From: Actinoplanes aureus
GTDB taxonomy: Bacteria > Actinomycetota > Actinomycetes > Mycobacteriales > Micromonosporaceae
Reading direction: 5' to 3'
Length of the DNA stretch: 64,000 nucleotides
NCBI RefSeq assembly: GCF_015704865.1
Contig: NZ_JADQTO010000009.1
Coordinates: 186,001 to 250,000, forward strand
Below the pieces are notes generated by a model. The model did not search any database. It was not told the origin of the DNA and saw nothing but the letters and a program-made list of their open reading frames with translations. Below, piece after piece: positions 26,421 to 38,912 of the stretch. Position 1 is the stretch's first letter. Each line of letters begins with the position of its first letter. The position numbers and the translations under genes are program-made.

Positions 26421-26918
26421 GTGGGACGTCTGGCTGTGCTCGCGTTGCGCGGAGTACTGGTGCTCGGGCTCGCCGGGTCACTCTTCGTGCAGACAGTGAT
26501 GGTCGCGCTCTTCGCCGCCGACCTGGAGGACTTCGGACCGGGCCTGGTCGCCCGGCGGGTGCCGATCCTCGGCATCATCGTGCTGGGCATCCTGACCACC
26601 CAGATCACCATGGTCTGCGTGTGGCGGCTGCTCACCATGGTGCGGCGCGGCACGGTCTTCTCCCATGCCGCGTTCCGCTACGTGGACATCGTGATCGGCG
26701 CGATGGCGGCGGCCGCCCTGCTCGCCTTCGCCATGGCGGTCACGCTCGCGCCCGGCGAGGAAGTCGCTCCCGGCATCGTCGGCCTGATCTGCGGCGCCTC
26801 CGTCATGATCGGCGGCGTCGGCCTGGTCGTCTTCGTGATGCGGACCCTGCTCGCCCAGGCGGTCGCCCGCGACGCCGAGGCGAAGCACCTGCGGGCCGAG
26901 CTGGACGAGGTGATCTGA
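26421..26918 (+). CDS. DUF2975-family membrane protein
   Basis: A 165-residue protein with four membrane helices (LRGVLVLGLAGSLFVQTVMV, IIVLGILTTQITMVCVWRLL, YVDIVIGAMAAAALLAFAMA, SVMIGGVGLVVFVMRTLLAQ). Size, helix pattern and gene order match DUF2975 (YoaS-like) proteins, which nearly always precede a small YozG-like helix-turn-helix gene. The function is unknown; a role in sensing membrane state for the regulator is often suggested. GGAAGGAA precedes the GTG at 26421. The stop overlaps the next start (TGATG). Confidence 0.8.
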   Translation: MGRLAVLALRGVLVLGLAGSLFVQTVMVALFAADLEDFGPGLVARRVPILGIIVLGILTTQITMVCVWRLLTMVRRGTVFSHAAFRYVDIVIGAMAAAALLAFAMAVTLAPGEEVAPGIVGLICGASVMIGGVGLVVFVMRTLLAQAVARDAEAKHLRAELDEVI

Positions 26919-27148
26919 TGCCGATCATCGTCGACATCGACGTGATGCTGGCCCGGCGCAAGATGTCCGTCGGCACGCTCGCCGAGCAGGTCGGCATCAC
27001 CCCGGCGAACCTGGCCGTCCTCAAGAACGGCCGCGCCAAGGCGGTCCGCTTCTCCACGCTCGCCGCCCTGTGCGAGGTCCTCCGATGCCAGCCCGGCGAC
27101 CTGCTGCGCTGGGAACCCGGCGCGGACGAGGCCGAGGACGCCGCCTGA
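26918..27148 (+). CDS. small Cro/cI-type helix-turn-helix regulator (YozG-like)
   Basis: A 76-residue protein that is almost entirely an XRE-type HTH: VDIDVMLARRKMSVGTLAEQ, VGITPANLAVLKNGRAKAVR and a C-terminal CEVLRCQPGDLLRWEP. The PGDLL ending is typical of YozG/HTH_26 regulators paired with DUF2975. Translation is coupled to the membrane protein through an overlapping stop and start. It probably represses its own operon at the palindrome in the promoter spacer (26373-26385). Confidence 0.87.
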   Translation: MPIIVDIDVMLARRKMSVGTLAEQVGITPANLAVLKNGRAKAVRFSTLAALCEVLRCQPGDLLRWEPGADEAEDAA

Positions 27149-27610
27149 TCACCGTGCGGGCGTCAGGCGGAAGATGCGCAGGCGCCGGTGCGCGGCGCGG
27201 GTGCGGTAGTTCTCGTAGCCCGGCCACTGGTCGACGATCAGCTGCCAGAGCCGTTCCCGGTCGGCGCCCTCGGCCTCGGTGGCGGTCACCGGCACCTCAC
27301 GGCCGTCCAGGGTGACGCCGGCACTCGGGTTCGCGCGCAGGTTCCAGGACCAGGCCGGATCCTTCTCGCCGCCCCAGTTCGAGGCGATCACGACCAGGTC
27401 GTCGCCGTCGCGGACGTATTGCAGCGGCTGGCTGCGCGGCAGGCCGCTGCGGCGTCCGGTCGTGGTGAGCATGAGCGAGGGCGCCATGCCGAGGGCCACC
27501 ACGCGCCCGCCGGTGACCCGGCCGAGCCACCGGTCCAGGCGGACCATCCGGCGCGCGATCGGCGTGAACCCCGGCCACCCGCCGGCCGCACGCCACAGCC
27601 TTCTCCACAT
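27149..27610 (-). CDS. deazaflavin (F420)-dependent nitroreductase family protein
   Basis: A 153-residue DDN-type split-barrel protein. Key segments are LMLTTTGRRSGLPRSQPLQY, DDLVVIASNWGGEKDPAWSWN and LRANPSAGVTLDGREVPV; the SN.GG....P.W..NL..NP block is the family signature and binds F420. Members reduce nitroimidazoles, quinones or other hydrophobic molecules. The ATG at 27610 stands 8 bases after TAGGGT, so the message may be leaderless. It is convergent and immediately adjacent to the HTH gene (stops at 27148 and 27149). Confidence 0.88.
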   Translation of the reverse strand: MWRRLWRAAGGWPGFTPIARRMVRLDRWLGRVTGGRVVALGMAPSLMLTTTGRRSGLPRSQPLQYVRDGDDLVVIASNWGGEKDPAWSWNLRANPSAGVTLDGREVPVTATEAEGADRERLWQLIVDQWPGYENYRTRAAHRRLRIFRLTPAR

Positions 27611-27671
27611 GGTCGGTCACCCTACCGGGAGGGCAGACCGGCCGGAGCGAATGTGCTCGCGCTAGGGGCCT

Positions 27672-27795
27672 CCCGTTTCCCGGCGGTCGCGCTCGGGGCC
27701 GCGCGGGGCTGCTCGCTCGCGCTGGGAGATCGGGGACGGGCCGACTTCTTCGGGACGGCCGGTCTCCCGTACCGAAAAGATGCGGACCTCGGGTA
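27672..27795 (+). repeat. dispersed ~120-bp repeat, copy C
   Basis: Starts CCCGTTTCCCGGCGG, continues with GGGGACGGGCCGACTTCTTC and ends near TCCCGTACCGAAAAG. It is the most diverged of the five copies. It lies in the divergent gap between the nitroreductase and the second sensor kinase. Confidence 0.7.
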
Positions 27796-27865
27796 AACCA
27801 CGGTGGTATCGGCGTGCTCACCCTGGTTGATGTCGCGCGGCGCGGGCTGCCGCTACAGTGCGGCC

Positions 27866-29056
27866 GTGCACGGCGCGATCAAGGATCGAATCGCGCGCCT
27901 GCCGGCGGCGCACCCCCTGCTCGCCGACGGCGCGGTGGCCGTCGCCATGGCCACCGTCGGCTGCCTGCTCGGCTCGGAGAACACCCCCGCGCCGTGGCGC
28001 GAATTCGACCCACTCGCGTACGCGCTGACGGTGGCGATCAGCCTGCCCCTGACGGTCCGCCGCCGATGGCCGACTTTCGCCGCGGCCGCTTCGGCGGTGC
28101 TGTGGCTGGCGTACGTATCGGCGGGCTACTGGCCGGTCGTCAACGCGTACGCGATGTTGCTGGCCTTCTACACGGTGGCCGCGCGCCGCCCGGCCCGCGA
28201 GTCGCTCGCCTGGGTCGCGGTCAGCGCGGCCGGATGGATCTACGCGGGACTGATCAGCGAGGGTTCCTCGATGGCCGGCGTCGTCGTGCAGGGCGTCGCC
28301 ATCCCGTTGATCGTGTGGTGGTTCGGCCGGGCCGCCGGTCAGCTCGAGGACCGCAACCGGCGGCTCGCCGAGGCGGCCGCCGCGTTGCGCGACGGTCAGG
28401 CGGAACGCCGGCGGCGGGCGATCGCCGACGAGCGCGTGCGCATCGCCCGCGAGCTGCACGACGTGATCGCCCACCATCTCACCGTCGTGTCGGTGCAGGC
28501 CGGGCTCGCCCGGTTCGTGCTGCGATCGGATCCGGCCACCGCGAGCACCGCGCTGGACTCGGTGATCGACACGAGCAGCGAGGCCCTGGCGGAGATGCGC
28601 CGGATGCTCGGCCTGCTGCGGGCCGGCCGCGACGACGAACGGCCGTTCACCCCGGCGCCCGGCATCGCCGGTCTGGGCGACCTGATCGACCGGGTCCGGG
28701 CCGCGGGCCCGGCGGTCTCGCTGACTGTCACCGGTACGCCCCGCGAGCTCTCCCCCGGCCCGGCCGTCGCGGTGTACCGCATCGTGCAGGAGTCGCTGAC
28801 CAATGTGCTCAAGCACGCGGCCGCCGCGAACGCCGAGGTCAACCTGCACTTCGGTGCGGACGAGCTGACCGTGACGATCACCGACGACGGTCACGGGCCT
28901 GGGCCCGGCGCACAGGGGCAGGGCATCATCGGCATGGATGAACGGGCCCGCCTCTACGGCGGGTCGCTGACCGCGGGTCCACGCGAGCCACGCGGTTACA
29001 CGGTCACGGCGGTCCTGCCGCTGGACACCGCAGCACGACCGGAGGGGGATCGGTGA
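27866..29056 (+). CDS. sensor histidine kinase, HisKA_3 type
   Basis: A 396-residue membrane kinase with about five N-terminal helices and no large outer loop. The phospho-acceptor is H198 in ARELHDVIAHHL. The ATPase domain is complete: N-box SLTNVLKHA, DxGxG-like TDDGHGPG, and GIIGMDERARLYGG. This differs from the kinase at 23.6-24.8 kb, which has lost these residues. The GTG at 27866 is preferred because TACAGT (27854-27859) lies exactly 6 bases before it; a longer frame upstream runs into repeat copy C. The response regulator follows with one base between stop and start. Confidence 0.9.
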   Translation: MHGAIKDRIARLPAAHPLLADGAVAVAMATVGCLLGSENTPAPWREFDPLAYALTVAISLPLTVRRRWPTFAAAASAVLWLAYVSAGYWPVVNAYAMLLAFYTVAARRPARESLAWVAVSAAGWIYAGLISEGSSMAGVVVQGVAIPLIVWWFGRAAGQLEDRNRRLAEAAAALRDGQAERRRRAIADERVRIARELHDVIAHHLTVVSVQAGLARFVLRSDPATASTALDSVIDTSSEALAEMRRMLGLLRAGRDDERPFTPAPGIAGLGDLIDRVRAAGPAVSLTVTGTPRELSPGPAVAVYRIVQESLTNVLKHAAAANAEVNLHFGADELTVTITDDGHGPGPGAQGQGIIGMDERARLYGGSLTAGPREPRGYTVTAVLPLDTAARPEGDR

Positions 29057-29057
29057 G

Positions 29058-29744
29058 ATGGTCAGTGTCCTGGTCGCCGACGATCAGCCGCTCATCCGCG
29101 CCGGACTCGGCGCGCTGATCCGGGCCGCGCCGGGCCTGGAACTGGCCGGCGAGGCCGAGGACGGCAACGATGCGGTGGCTCGCGCCAGTGCGCTGCGGCC
29201 CGAGGTGATCCTGATGGACATCCGGATGCCGGAACTCGACGGGGTCGGCGCCACCCGGCGGATCCTGGCCCAGCCCACGCCGCCACGGATCCTGGTGCTC
29301 ACCACGTTCGACCTCGACGAGTACGTGTACGCCGCGCTGCGTGCCGGGGCCAGCGGCTTCCTGCTCAAGGACGTCTCCGCGGAGCAGCTGATCGAGGCGA
29401 TCAAGATGATCGCGGCCGGCAGCCAGCTGTTCGCGCCGAGCGTCGTGCGGCGTCTCGTGGAGGCATACCTGCGGACCGACGGGTCCGGCGAGCCGTTCCC
29501 GGACCTGTCCGGGCTGACCGGCCGTGAGGTGGAGGTGCTGCGGCTCGTCGCGACCGGCCGGTCCAACGCGGAGATCGCCGCCGAGTTGTTCATCGGCGAG
29601 GGCACCGTGAAGACCCATCTGAACCGGCTGATGACCAAGCTGGGCCTTGCCAGCCGGGCGCAGGCCGTGGTGGCCGCCTACGAGTCCGGCCTGGTGGTGC
29701 CCGGGCGGCTGGGACCCACCCACCACGACGCGCCTACCGCCTAG
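29058..29744 (+). CDS. NarL/LuxR-type response regulator
   Basis: A 228-residue partner of the preceding kinase. The receiver has D8/D9, phospho-acceptor D54 (VILMDIRMPELDG) and K104 (GFLLKDVSAEQ). The LuxR helix-turn-helix is LTGREVEVLRLVATGRSNAE followed by GEGTVKTHLNRLMTKLGL. Downstream genes encode a small secreted protein, possibly part of the same response. Compared with the regulator at 23 kb it has the more canonical KDV motif after helix 4. Confidence 0.93.
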   Translation: MVSVLVADDQPLIRAGLGALIRAAPGLELAGEAEDGNDAVARASALRPEVILMDIRMPELDGVGATRRILAQPTPPRILVLTTFDLDEYVYAALRAGASGFLLKDVSAEQLIEAIKMIAAGSQLFAPSVVRRLVEAYLRTDGSGEPFPDLSGLTGREVEVLRLVATGRSNAEIAAELFIGEGTVKTHLNRLMTKLGLASRAQAVVAAYESGLVVPGRLGPTHHDAPTA

Positions 29745-29809
29745 GTTTACCGGCGGCTCTGCCGCACAGCGGACGACAGCAGAGAAGGTCGTCAATACGG
29801 TCGGACTCC

Positions 29810-30229
29810 ATGACACAACGATTCAGGCGAACAGGCGCCGCGCTCGGCGCCGCCGCACTCCTGGCCACCGTCGGCCTGCAGCACGTCACCACGACGGTGG
29901 CGCTGGCATCCACCAACTGGATCATGAACGACAATCTCACCGGCGGGCGGCTCGGCGTCATCCGCAACCGCAACGCTCCGCCCGCCAGGTACGACGCGTT
30001 GCTTCCCAACAACCAGTACACCGACCGCAACCTCCGCTGGAACACAGCAGGCGGCTGGTACACCGGCCCCGGTTACTGCACCCGGCAGTGGCGGCTGGAC
30101 AGTCCGGACGGCACCCTGTATCGCCAGTGGCCGAACCTGGGCCCGGGCCGGCACCTCATCGGCACCACCACCAGTTACCAGGTCAGCATGTACCGGGCGA
30201 CGGACTCGAACTGCGCCGACGACAGCTGA
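29810..30229 (+). CDS. small secreted protein of unknown function
   Basis: A 139-residue exported protein. The signal peptide (basic MTQRFRRTG, then a hydrophobic core ending VALAS) would give a mature chain of about 105 residues. The mature part is rich in Asn, Arg, Tyr and Trp (NRNAPPARYDALLPNNQY, TDRNLRWNTAGGWYTGPGY) and has two Cys (YCTRQW and NCADD) that can form one disulfide. I do not recognise a family; beta-rich binding domains look like this. It follows the two-component pair and is closed by a strong terminator. No ribosome site is obvious before the ATG. Confidence 0.7.
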   Translation: MTQRFRRTGAALGAAALLATVGLQHVTTTVALASTNWIMNDNLTGGRLGVIRNRNAPPARYDALLPNNQYTDRNLRWNTAGGWYTGPGYCTRQWRLDSPDGTLYRQWPNLGPGRHLIGTTTSYQVSMYRATDSNCADDS

Positions 30230-30235
30230 CAAGCT

Positions 30236-30280
30236 GCCGGCGCCGCCGTGATGCACGGGGATCATCACGACGGCGCCGGC
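30236..30280. terminator. bidirectional hairpin between secreted-protein gene and carboxylase gene
   Basis: Arms of 18 bases (30236-30253 and 30263-30280) around a 9-base loop, with 17 of 18 positions paired; the left arm starts GCCGGCGCC and the right arm ends GGCGCCGGC. It lies between convergent genes. Confidence 0.85.
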
Positions 30281-30285
30281 GGTCG

Positions 30286-35745
<5,460 letters not shown>

Positions 35746-35889
35746 CCGAATCGAGCCCTTCTTCTGCCGGAGTCGGTTGCCGGCCAGCGCACCCCTGAGC
35801 GGGACGACAACCGATCCGACTGTAGTGGATGGCGCTCAGCCGAGAACGCGGTGACCAGCCTGTTCGCGGTAGAGCAGGCAGATTATGGG

Positions 35890-36720
35890 TTACTGGTGAG
35901 TCAACAAAGCCGCCGGTTTCAGAGATTTGAGATAGCCGCCGGGCGTCATACCGACCGCCGAGCGGAAGTCGTTCACCAGATGCGACTGGTCGGCGTAGCC
36001 GAGCCGGGCCGCTATGTCCGCCGCACCCGCCTCGCCGTCGACCGCGAACTGCCGGGCCACCTCCTGCAGCCGTACCCACCGCCGCACCCAGGCCGGCCCG
36101 TGCCCGATCGTCTCGCGCAGGGCGCGCTGCACGGTCCGCGCCGACGGTCCGGCCGGCAGCGGCTCACCCCGGTGGATCGCCGCCACCACGTCGTTCGCGA
36201 GCGACTGTCTCGCCGTCAGCGGGCGTTCGGTCACCATCGCCGCGATGATCATCGTGGCCCGGTCGATCCGGGAGACCACGTCCGGTACGTCAGCGACCGA
36301 ACGCATCAGCGCGTACAGCCGGACGTCCAGCTCGGGAACGACCGGAACCGTCCGGTCGGCGATCGCGGCCGGAGCCAGATCGCTGACGACGGCGAGCCCG
36401 GCCGGCCGCAACCGGATCGCGAACGCGCCACCCGATCCGGCGATCTCCCGCGCCCACGCGTGCTGGTGCACGCCGGTGACAACGAGTTCGGCGGGCACGT
36501 GACCGGTCTCGACCGTGAGCGTCACCGCCGGATCGGTGATCACCCGCTGCTGGATCCGCTGCCCGGCGGGCAGATTCCACGTCACCGTCCAGAAATGGTC
36601 GACCACCGCGCCGACCGTTTCGTCAGCCTCGTGGAGGGTCGCCGCGTAGCGCGCCAGGTTGTCCGGATGCAGAACACCCGACCGGTCGGCCCGGCCCAGC
36701 AGCCGCGACGTGCTAGCCAT
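35890..36720 (-). CDS. AraC-family transcriptional regulator (DUF6597 N-terminal domain)
   Basis: A 276-residue regulator. The N-terminal part (VVDHFWTVTWNLPAGQRIQQ) is the DUF6597-type ligand domain often fused to AraC HTHs. The C-terminal double helix-turn-helix includes ARTVQRALRETIGHGPAWVR and AADIAARLGYADQSHLVNDF with RSAVGMTPGGYLKS. Conserved residues of the second HTH (GYADQSHL.NDF) are kept. The start at 36720 begins MASTSRLLG. It is divergent from the DUF6157 gene across a 70-base gap and probably regulates it; this gene pair is often seen with that arrangement. Confidence 0.88.
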   Translation of the reverse strand: MASTSRLLGRADRSGVLHPDNLARYAATLHEADETVGAVVDHFWTVTWNLPAGQRIQQRVITDPAVTLTVETGHVPAELVVTGVHQHAWAREIAGSGGAFAIRLRPAGLAVVSDLAPAAIADRTVPVVPELDVRLYALMRSVADVPDVVSRIDRATMIIAAMVTERPLTARQSLANDVVAAIHRGEPLPAGPSARTVQRALRETIGHGPAWVRRWVRLQEVARQFAVDGEAGAADIAARLGYADQSHLVNDFRSAVGMTPGGYLKSLKPAALLTHQ

Positions 36721-36790
36721 GAGGCCAGGTTGCCAGCCCGTGTCGCGAATCTCCAAGACCCGCGGTGGCACCGCGGCCAGGATGGCGGGC

Positions 36791-37222
36791 ATGCACAGCA
36801 CCAACTACGTGAACACGTTCATCCAGGTAGCGGAGGACTGCCCGGCATCGAGCGCCACCGTTCCCCCGCAGCGGGCCACGGCCAGCATCGCCGAGCTCAC
36901 CTTCCGGATGATCGCCGAGGCGCCCTACCAGCACACCTCCGACGACGTGATCTTCACCGTCTGGGCCGACCGGCGCGGCCTGCCGCAGGCCGCCCGCGCG
37001 GCCGCGCGCGACGAGTTCTTCGCCAAGGGCCAGCCCTGCCTGCGCTCCAGCGACCTCGGCAAACGATACGGCTGGGGCATCCACTGCGACGGCGCCGGCC
37101 GGACCGCCCTGGTCGCCGTCGGCTCCGCCGCCTACGCCCAGCTGGCCGCCGGCCACGCCCCCGACGGCACGCCGGTCACCCGGACTCGCGCCATGCGCAG
37201 CAACCGGCAAACCTCCCGCTGA
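36791..37222 (+). CDS. DUF6157 family protein
   Basis: A 143-residue protein that opens MHSTNYVNTFIQVAEDCP and continues with the equally typical YQHTSDDVIFTVWADRRGLP, RDEFFAKGQPCLRSSDLGKR and GWGIHCDGAGRTALVAVGS. These blocks identify DUF6157, a widespread soluble family of unknown role. The C-terminal extension is basic. CAGGAT lies 7 bases before the ATG at 36791, so the mRNA may be leaderless. It is divergent from the AraC regulator, and repeat copy D begins 17 bases past its stop. Confidence 0.85.
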   Translation: MHSTNYVNTFIQVAEDCPASSATVPPQRATASIAELTFRMIAEAPYQHTSDDVIFTVWADRRGLPQAARAAARDEFFAKGQPCLRSSDLGKRYGWGIHCDGAGRTALVAVGSAAYAQLAAGHAPDGTPVTRTRAMRSNRQTSR

Positions 37223-37238
37223 CGAGCGGTCTCTGCCT

Positions 37239-37360
37239 ACCGGTCACGCTTCTCCGGGGTACGCGTAACCGCCGTCGCCGCCGAAGCCGACCCGTCCCCG
37301 CTCTCCCACCGCGAGCCAGGCTTCCCCGCCCGGCCCCAGCGCGCCCGCCGGGAAACACCA
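37239..37360 (-). repeat. dispersed ~120-bp repeat, copy D
   Basis: On the minus strand it reads GGTGTTTCCCGGCGGGCGCG at one end and GCGTACCCCGGAGAAGCGTG at the other. It is the mirror-oriented partner of copy E; their TTTCCC ends face each other about 450 bases apart. Confidence 0.85.
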
Positions 37361-37507
37361 TCCCGCCGGCGAACCCGAGACGCTTCAGCCGGGCACCGCC
37401 ATAAGGGCGGCTGGGCGCCAGCCCGCCGAGCCCGGCCGCACGTGAAAGGGCGCGGCGATGTTAACCCGCCACAGGCCGCAGCCCAGCGGGTCCGGCCTGG
37501 CGCTTGA

Positions 37508-37693
37508 ACGCTATAGAGCGCCGTGAGGTCCGCAGGCTACGGCCGGCGGGCGCGAGCCGTCGCCCACGCACGTTATGGGATGCGGTGAGGTGCGCGGGCT
37601 ACGGCCAGCAGAGGCGAGCCGTCGCCCACGCACGCTATGAGGCGCGGTGAGGTGCGTGAGCTACGGCCGGCGGGCGCCGGCCGTCGTTGGCGG
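37508..37693 (+). repeat. three 62-bp tandem repeat units
   Basis: Units start at 37508, 37570 and 37632 (period exactly 62), each beginning ACGYTAT and containing GTGAGGT, CTACGGCC and a CGTCG end. Each unit keeps a small hairpin, ACGGC...GCCGT; in the third the arms extend to 8 bases (ACGGCCGG / CCGGCCGT). The first two units share the tail GAGCCGTCGCCCACGC. As 62 is not divisible by 3, a repeated peptide is excluded. Confidence 0.85.
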
Positions 37694-37805
37694 GACGACC
37701 TGGTGCGGCACATCTGGCTCGGCACACGCCCGGCGGAACGCTTCCGGCGGCGCGAGCCCGGCAGGACGCGCCCGGCGGCACGGGCTCGGCGGGGCGGGAC
37801 GGGAC

Positions 37806-37928
37806 GGTGTTTCCCGGCGGGCGCGCTGGGGCCGGGAGGGCAAGCCCGGCTCGCGTCGGAGGGCGGGGACGGGTCGGCTTCGGCGGGACGCCGATTACAC
37901 GTACCTCGAAGGGGTGTGAGCGGTAAGC
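37806..37928 (+). repeat. dispersed ~120-bp repeat, copy E
   Basis: Reads ACGGTGTTTCCCGGCGGGCG at the left, GACGGGTCGGCTTCGGCGGG in the middle, and ends with ACACGTACCTCGAAGG. It matches copy D very closely in its first 40 bases and lies downstream of the acetyltransferase gene. Confidence 0.85.
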
Positions 37929-37933
37929 GAAGG

Positions 37934-37994
37934 TCTCGGCCCAAGCTCAATGCTGTCTCAACGGCCTCGAGACAACACTCACGTTGGGCCGAGA
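37934..37994. terminator. 11-base inverted repeat with inner stem, 3' of acetyltransferase gene
   Basis: TCTCGGCCCAA (37934-37944) and TTGGGCCGAGA (37984-37994) are perfect arms 39 bases apart. Inside, TGTCTC and GAGACA form a second stem. It follows the acetyltransferase stop by 25 bases on the minus strand and could end or stabilise that mRNA. Confidence 0.55.
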
Positions 37995-38019
37995 AAAGGA
38001 CCCTGACCGCGAAGGCTCT

Positions 38020-38628
38020 CTAGTTTTCGGAGAGTGTGCCGTTTGACTCGGTGTATTCGGCGCCGGTCTCGGGGCAGACCCAGAGGCCGCCGCCTTTTGA
38101 GGTCAGGGGGCGGCCGGCGCGGCCGGCCCAGCCGACCCGGCGGGCCGGCACGCCGACGACCAGGGCGAAGTCGGGGACGTCCTTGGTGACCACCGCGCCG
38201 GAGCCGACCAGGGCCCAGCGGCCGATGGTGACCGGGGCTACGCAGACGGCGCGGGCGCCGATGGCGGCGCCCGCGCCGATGGTGACGCCTACCGGGGTCC
38301 AGTCGGCGCCGGTCTTGAGGCGGCCGTCGGGGGTGATGGCTCGCGGGTATTCGTCGTTGGTGAGCACTGCGGCGGGGCCGATGAAGACGCCGTCGGCGAG
38401 GCGGGCCGGCTCGTAGACGAGGGCGTGGTTCTGCAGCTTGCAGTTGTCACCGAGGGTGACGCCGGGGCCGACGTAGGCGCCTCGGCCGATGTTGCAGTCG
38501 CGGCCCAGGGTGGCGTTCTCGCGGATCTGAGCGAGGTGCCAGATCCGGCTGCCGGCGCCGATCACGGCCCGATCGTCGACGTCGGCGGTCGGGGCGACGG
38601 TCACGCCGTCGCGGGTCGGCTCTGTCAT
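38020..38628 (-). CDS. WbpD/WbbJ-like left-handed beta-helix N-acetyltransferase
   Basis: A 202-residue hexapeptide-repeat acyltransferase. The repeats run from VIGAGSRIWHLAQIRENATL through GRDCNIGRGAYVGPGVTLGD to VGSGAVVTKDVPDFALVVGV. The combination LQNHALVYEPARLADGVFIG and VLTNDEYPRA is typical of WbpD-like enzymes, which N-acetylate the 3-amino group of UDP-2-acetamido-3-amino sugars with acetyl-CoA. The C-terminal ~35 residues (LWVCPETGAEYTE) add one Cys and look like a small appendage. It is divergent from the WbpB-like oxidoreductase operon, which supplies the expected preceding steps. Confidence 0.85.
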   Translation of the reverse strand: MTEPTRDGVTVAPTADVDDRAVIGAGSRIWHLAQIRENATLGRDCNIGRGAYVGPGVTLGDNCKLQNHALVYEPARLADGVFIGPAAVLTNDEYPRAITPDGRLKTGADWTPVGVTIGAGAAIGARAVCVAPVTIGRWALVGSGAVVTKDVPDFALVVGVPARRVGWAGRAGRPLTSKGGGLWVCPETGAEYTESNGTLSEN

Positions 38629-38912
38629 GTGGCATCCCTTGGCGAGCGAGCGAGCGAGGGGGCGGGCGGCGGACCGGGCCAGGGTAGTCGGGAGAGCCGC
38701 TCGCGGATGTCGGGAAGCCGACGCCGGGATCCAAAATGGCCGATGGTTGACGCGGCCCGGGGCCGAGCGGCGTGTCCACGATGGCCGAAGGTATCGGCCT
38801 TCGCTGCGGCTCCGCCTGAATTCCGTCAGTGATCTGGCGGTGTACCGAGCGGAGTCGATAGCTTCCCCAACGGCACCGTCCACGTTGTATCCATGCTTGC
38901 CGACCGAAACGG
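38629..38912. other. divergent intergenic region at the head of the amino-sugar operon
   Basis: These 284 bases must carry the promoters of the acetyltransferase (left) and of the six-gene operon (right). The left gene has AAGGGATG before its ATG. GATAC and TTGTATCC sequences near 38885-38893 are -10-like on either strand, but no full promoter can be fixed and no dyad is convincing. Confidence 0.35.

Larger units (their letters stand above)
37223..38019. other. gene-free repeat-rich block at the left border of the glycan locus
   Basis: Almost 800 bases without a credible gene. It contains, in order, repeat copy D, a dyad-rich stretch with CAGGCCG (37472-37478) facing CGGCCTG (37493-37499), three 62-bp tandem units (37508-37693), repeat copy E, and an 11-base inverted repeat (37934-37994). 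Possible short frames change phase between repeat units and lack codon bias. Confidence 0.7.

Noticed and set aside
36720..36791. A separate operator for the AraC regulator
   Set aside because: The 70-base gap is the obvious place, but no direct or inverted repeat in it is long enough to report.
37508..37693. CRISPR array
   Set aside because: The 62-bp units abut each other without unique spacers and there are only three; no cas gene is present.
37223..38019. Small genes in the repeat block
   Set aside because: Candidate frames shift phase between repeat units, have no ribosome site and lack the codon bias of neighbouring genes.
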